A stretch of 7,750 bases of DNA from NCBI GenBank assembly GCA_018830905.1, contig JAHJRM010000016.1:1-7750 (forward strand). The letters are read 5' to 3'. The DNA comes from Nanobdellota archaeon (GTDB lineage: Archaea > Nanobdellota > Nanobdellia > Pacearchaeales > GW2011-AR1). How positions within the stretch are numbered: position 1 is the stretch's first letter; each line of letters starts with the position of its first letter. Positions 5,880 through 7,750 of the stretch are shown piece after piece. A model generated the notes under the pieces. It was not told the origin of the DNA, made no database searches, and worked only from the letters and a program-made list of their open reading frames with translations. The position numbers and the translations under genes were made by a program.

Positions 5880-5887
5880 TTTATAAG
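5880..5887 (+). promoter_or_regulatory. Candidate TATA box of the 308-residue gene, between direct repeats
   Basis: TTTATAAG would place the transcript start near 5910 and give a leader of about 50 bases. The box is overlapped and followed by two copies of TTAAATTT (5875-5882 and 5890-5897) spaced 15 bases apart, which may be incidental or a regulator site. Confidence 0.4.
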
Positions 5888-5940
5888 GGTTAAATTTGTC
5901 TTCTAGCCACTAAAAATAGTAAATTAAAGAATAATATGTT

Positions 5941-5947
5941 AAAGGAG
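5941..5947 (+). promoter_or_regulatory. Shine-Dalgarno site of the 308-residue gene
   Basis: AAAGGAG lies 13 bases before the ATG at 5961. The spacer is long, similar to the 14-base spacer of the S-layer gene. No closer in-frame ATG exists; the next methionine is residue 86. Confidence 0.5.
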
Positions 5948-5960
5948 TCACAGATTTAAA

Positions 5961-6887
5961 ATGGTTTTAAAAGATTTAAGAAATATTGGAAATGTTATAG
6001 GTTATAATTTTTTAAAAGTTTACAAAGTTGCTTCAGGAGATGGGGGAATTAGACCTGAACTTGCTTTTGATAATTTACATTTAAAACCTGGGAGAGTTAA
6101 AGGAGAAATTTTCCCCCTTTCTGAGAATGATCATATTGTTGGAAGAATATTGGCATCGTCTACTCCAATTCCCGAAGGACATCTTCAATTATCTTTTCCT
6201 ACTAGGGAAGATGGTATGAATATTGGTTCATATTATCATACAAATACTAGAAGAACAAAAGAGGGAGATTTGTTATCTTACCCTACCTGTGTCTTAAAAT
6301 TAGAAGATTGTGTTTACCATGGAACGTTGAGAAGATCTCATCAGAAACACCTTTTCTTTTTTCCAGAAATATCTCCTTCAAGAAGTTTAAAAGAAATAAC
6401 AAAAGACCAAGAAATATTAGAAGCTTCTCCACGAAGAGAACTGGATGAGAGGATAGATGAGGTGAGGGATTTAGGAAGACGAGAGTTAGAAAGAGATTTA
6501 ATAACAATACCTGCACGAGTTACATATTATCTTGATTCTACTGAAACTATAGATTTCGACTTCTGTGTTGAAGGGGCAAGATTTGATAAATTGGAAGGAA
6601 ATTTTTCTAATAGAACTGATGGAGAAATATTCCGAGAAGGGGATCCTGTAGAAATACGGATGGAATATACATTTTCGAAGGACAGTCCGACAGAGAGATA
6701 TCAAGGAAAAAAAGTGAATGTTTCTATGAGTTGTCTTTACAATCAAGGAGGATTTAATACTATAGTAATAAATAACGCAAGAGTGGGGAGAAGAAGTCTC
6801 TATGGGGAATCTAAATCTAGTATTTTAACAAGGATAGGTAGGGACTTTGAAAGGGTGAGAGGAACAGGAATTAAGAGTGGAAATTAA
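5961..6887 (+). CDS. Unrecognised 308-residue protein, probably cytoplasmic
   Basis: I do not recognise this protein. It has no signal peptide or membrane segment and is rich in charged residues, so it is probably cytoplasmic, in contrast to its neighbours. It reads as two beta-rich domains (about 10-135 and 183-275) joined by a very charged helical stretch (about 143-180, with LDERIDEVRDLGRRELERDL) that could be a coiled coil. Cysteines are at 110, 117, 202 and 258, without a clear metal motif. Short Arg/Lys-rich stretches (TRRTK at 96-100, LRRSHQKH at 123-130, and the C-terminal 276-302) leave nucleic-acid binding open, but that is speculation. It is the only plus-strand gene between the two surface loci and has its own promoter and ribosome binding site. 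Codons are strongly A/T-ended. The gene call is secure; the function is unknown. Confidence 0.75.
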   Translation: MVLKDLRNIGNVIGYNFLKVYKVASGDGGIRPELAFDNLHLKPGRVKGEIFPLSENDHIVGRILASSTPIPEGHLQLSFPTREDGMNIGSYYHTNTRRTKEGDLLSYPTCVLKLEDCVYHGTLRRSHQKHLFFFPEISPSRSLKEITKDQEILEASPRRELDERIDEVRDLGRRELERDLITIPARVTYYLDSTETIDFDFCVEGARFDKLEGNFSNRTDGEIFREGDPVEIRMEYTFSKDSPTERYQGKKVNVSMSCLYNQGGFNTIVINNARVGRRSLYGESKSSILTRIGRDFERVRGTGIKSGN

Positions 6888-6904
6888 GGAAAATAATTGA
6901 TTAT

Positions 6905-6920
6905 AAAAAATTAATTTTTT
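6905..6920. terminator. Bidirectional terminator between convergent genes
   Basis: A6-TTAA-T6 forms a perfect 16-base palindrome in the 75-base gap between two convergent genes. It gives a six-T run on the plus strand 27 bases after the stop at 6887, and a six-T run on the minus strand about 43 bases after the stop at 6963. Archaeal RNA polymerase terminates at such T-runs. Confidence 0.5.
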
Positions 6921-6962
6921 GTTCAAAATTCTAAATATTTAATTTACAGCTAACCTATCTAC

Positions 6963-7750
6963 TTAAACCTCAAACGGCCTTACAACTATATTGCATTGCT
7001 GTGGCAACGGCTGGTTCCCAAAGTCGTCCTGACACTTGATATAAAGATTCTTATTAGGGTCCCAGGATGTCGAGTGCGTCTTTGAATCACTGCTGACAGT
7101 CATACTCAATCCCTGATCAAATTCATAACTACAACCAATGGTAGCGCTATTACTATAAACACACTCGCTCTCTTCATTAGTGATTATCTTCAACTGGCTG
7201 CCCTCTCTGAACGCCCTCACAACGCTTGGAGCAGACGTGTCCGTTTCAACAACAAAGCTAACCTTTCTTGTGTCAGCATTGTTTGCACTGTCTCTACACC
7301 GAATTAAGTAACTATAATTCCCTGGTTCAATCCAGACGTTTGCAGAGTGTGCATACGTTCCCGTAGACGAAAACAAAATGTACGCTGAATTAGAACCTTC
7401 CCTCTTCCAATAACAAGATGCTTCTCCCCTATTAACTCCTGCAGAGGTCCGAGCTTCAAGAGTCACCTTAACAGGGCTAGTCGAATCCTTTATAGTCTCG
7501 TCATTAGGAGAAACCTCATCAATAACCAAAGGCTGCGTACCAATAATTGTCAAAGACGTAGAATCTTTATTTACATTATCAAAAATATCTTTACATCTAA
7601 AGAAAAACTTATTTTCCTGTGAATTCAAAAGTCCGGTGAGCTTTCCTGAGCAGGTGTAACTCTGTGCGCTATTAGGTTCTGTTGAACAAACAGTAAGAGT
7701 ATTCTCCATTTTTTCATAATCCTTATCCTCCCTGCTCCACTTACACTGTG
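6963..7750 (-). CDS. Secreted Ig-like repeat protein, partial (N-terminus beyond right edge)
   Basis: This is the C-terminal 261 residues of a larger extracellular protein. The frame stays open to the window edge, and the methionine at 7709 lies inside a repeat (CKWS...MENT), so it is not the start. Three modules each end in the same motif: FFFRCKD (C52), YLIRCRD (C151) and LYIKCQD (C239), followed by an Asn-containing turn. Earlier cysteines of the modules sit at 2, 21, 33, 112, 196 and 206, and C252 lies near the end; ten in total. A segment GTQPLVIDEVSPND between modules looks like an Ig or FN3-type linker strand. There is no C-terminal membrane anchor; the protein ends VVRPFEV. I recall this module from large DPANN surface proteins. 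It probably acts in adhesion or surface structure; that is inference. Confidence 0.75.
   Translation of the reverse strand, partial: QCKWSREDKDYEKMENTLTVCSTEPNSAQSYTCSGKLTGLLNSQENKFFFRCKDIFDNVNKDSTSLTIIGTQPLVIDEVSPNDETIKDSTSPVKVTLEARTSAGVNRGEASCYWKREGSNSAYILFSSTGTYAHSANVWIEPGNYSYLIRCRDSANNADTRKVSFVVETDTSAPSVVRAFREGSQLKIITNEESECVYSNSATIGCSYEFDQGLSMTVSSDSKTHSTSWDPNKNLYIKCQDDFGNQPLPQQCNIVVRPFEV

Larger units (their letters stand above)
5644..5960. other. Divergent intergenic region between pilin-like operon and 308-residue gene
   Basis: The 317 bases contain the leaderless promoter of the operon at the left end, one hairpin in the middle, and the promoter and ribosome binding site of the plus-strand gene at the right end. 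I see no convincing gene. The longest ATG frame noticed on the plus strand is 26 codons (5773-5853), without a ribosome binding site. Confidence 0.6.

Noticed and set aside
7707..7709. ATG taken as the start of the right-edge minus-strand gene
   Set aside because: The frame continues upstream to the window edge with repeat-type sequence (CKWSREDKDYEK), so this methionine is internal.
1..7750. CRISPR arrays, insertion sequences, rRNA or tRNA genes
   Set aside because: No regularly spaced repeats, transposase-like protein, or rRNA/tRNA signatures were seen on either strand.

Overview
The window looks like AT-rich archaeal DNA, most probably from a DPANN archaeon of the Woesearchaeota/Pacearchaeota type. 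The reasons are TATA boxes about 25 nt upstream of ATG codons with no ribosome binding site (leaderless mRNAs), GGAGG-type Shine-Dalgarno sites only at internal or leadered genes, an archaeal-style S-layer precursor, four small proteins with (K/R)(K/R)G-type class III signal sequences, and a secreted protein with repeated (F/I)(R/K)Cx(D) modules. I recognise these protein types from memory as DPANN-like; no database search was possible.

Layout. (1) 1-1797, minus strand: the N-terminal 599 residues of an S-layer protein, running off the left edge. (2) 1798-2355: a 558-base gap. Its left half (about 1826-2078) holds complementary segments that nest into a compact multi-stem RNA on the minus strand, which would make it the 5' leader of the S-layer mRNA. 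Its right half holds promoter candidates and two operator-like inverted repeats in front of the next gene. (3) 2356-2709, plus strand: a small winged-helix regulator. It meets tail to tail, with zero spacing, (4) 2710-3015, minus: an unrecognised 101-residue protein with a CxCxC motif. (5) 3016-3230: a short gap with a leaderless promoter and a 12-base direct repeat. (6) 5643 down to 3231, minus: a tight four-gene operon of pilin-like, single-pass, cysteine-paired proteins. Successive genes abut or overlap (TAA|ATG, 7-base overlap, ATGA). (7) 5644-5960: divergent promoter region with one hairpin. (8) 5961-6887, plus: an unrecognised 308-residue, probably cytoplasmic protein. (9) 6888-6962: a convergent gap with a 16-base A/T palindrome suited to bidirectional termination. 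(10) 7750 down to 6963, minus: the C-terminal 261 residues of a secreted Ig-like repeat protein, running off the right edge.

Theme. Most of the coding capacity is cell-surface material: S-layer lattice, a pilin-like assembly and a disulfide-rich extracellular repeat protein. The two items I consider most worth following up are the structured RNA ahead of the S-layer gene and the four-gene pilin-like operon.
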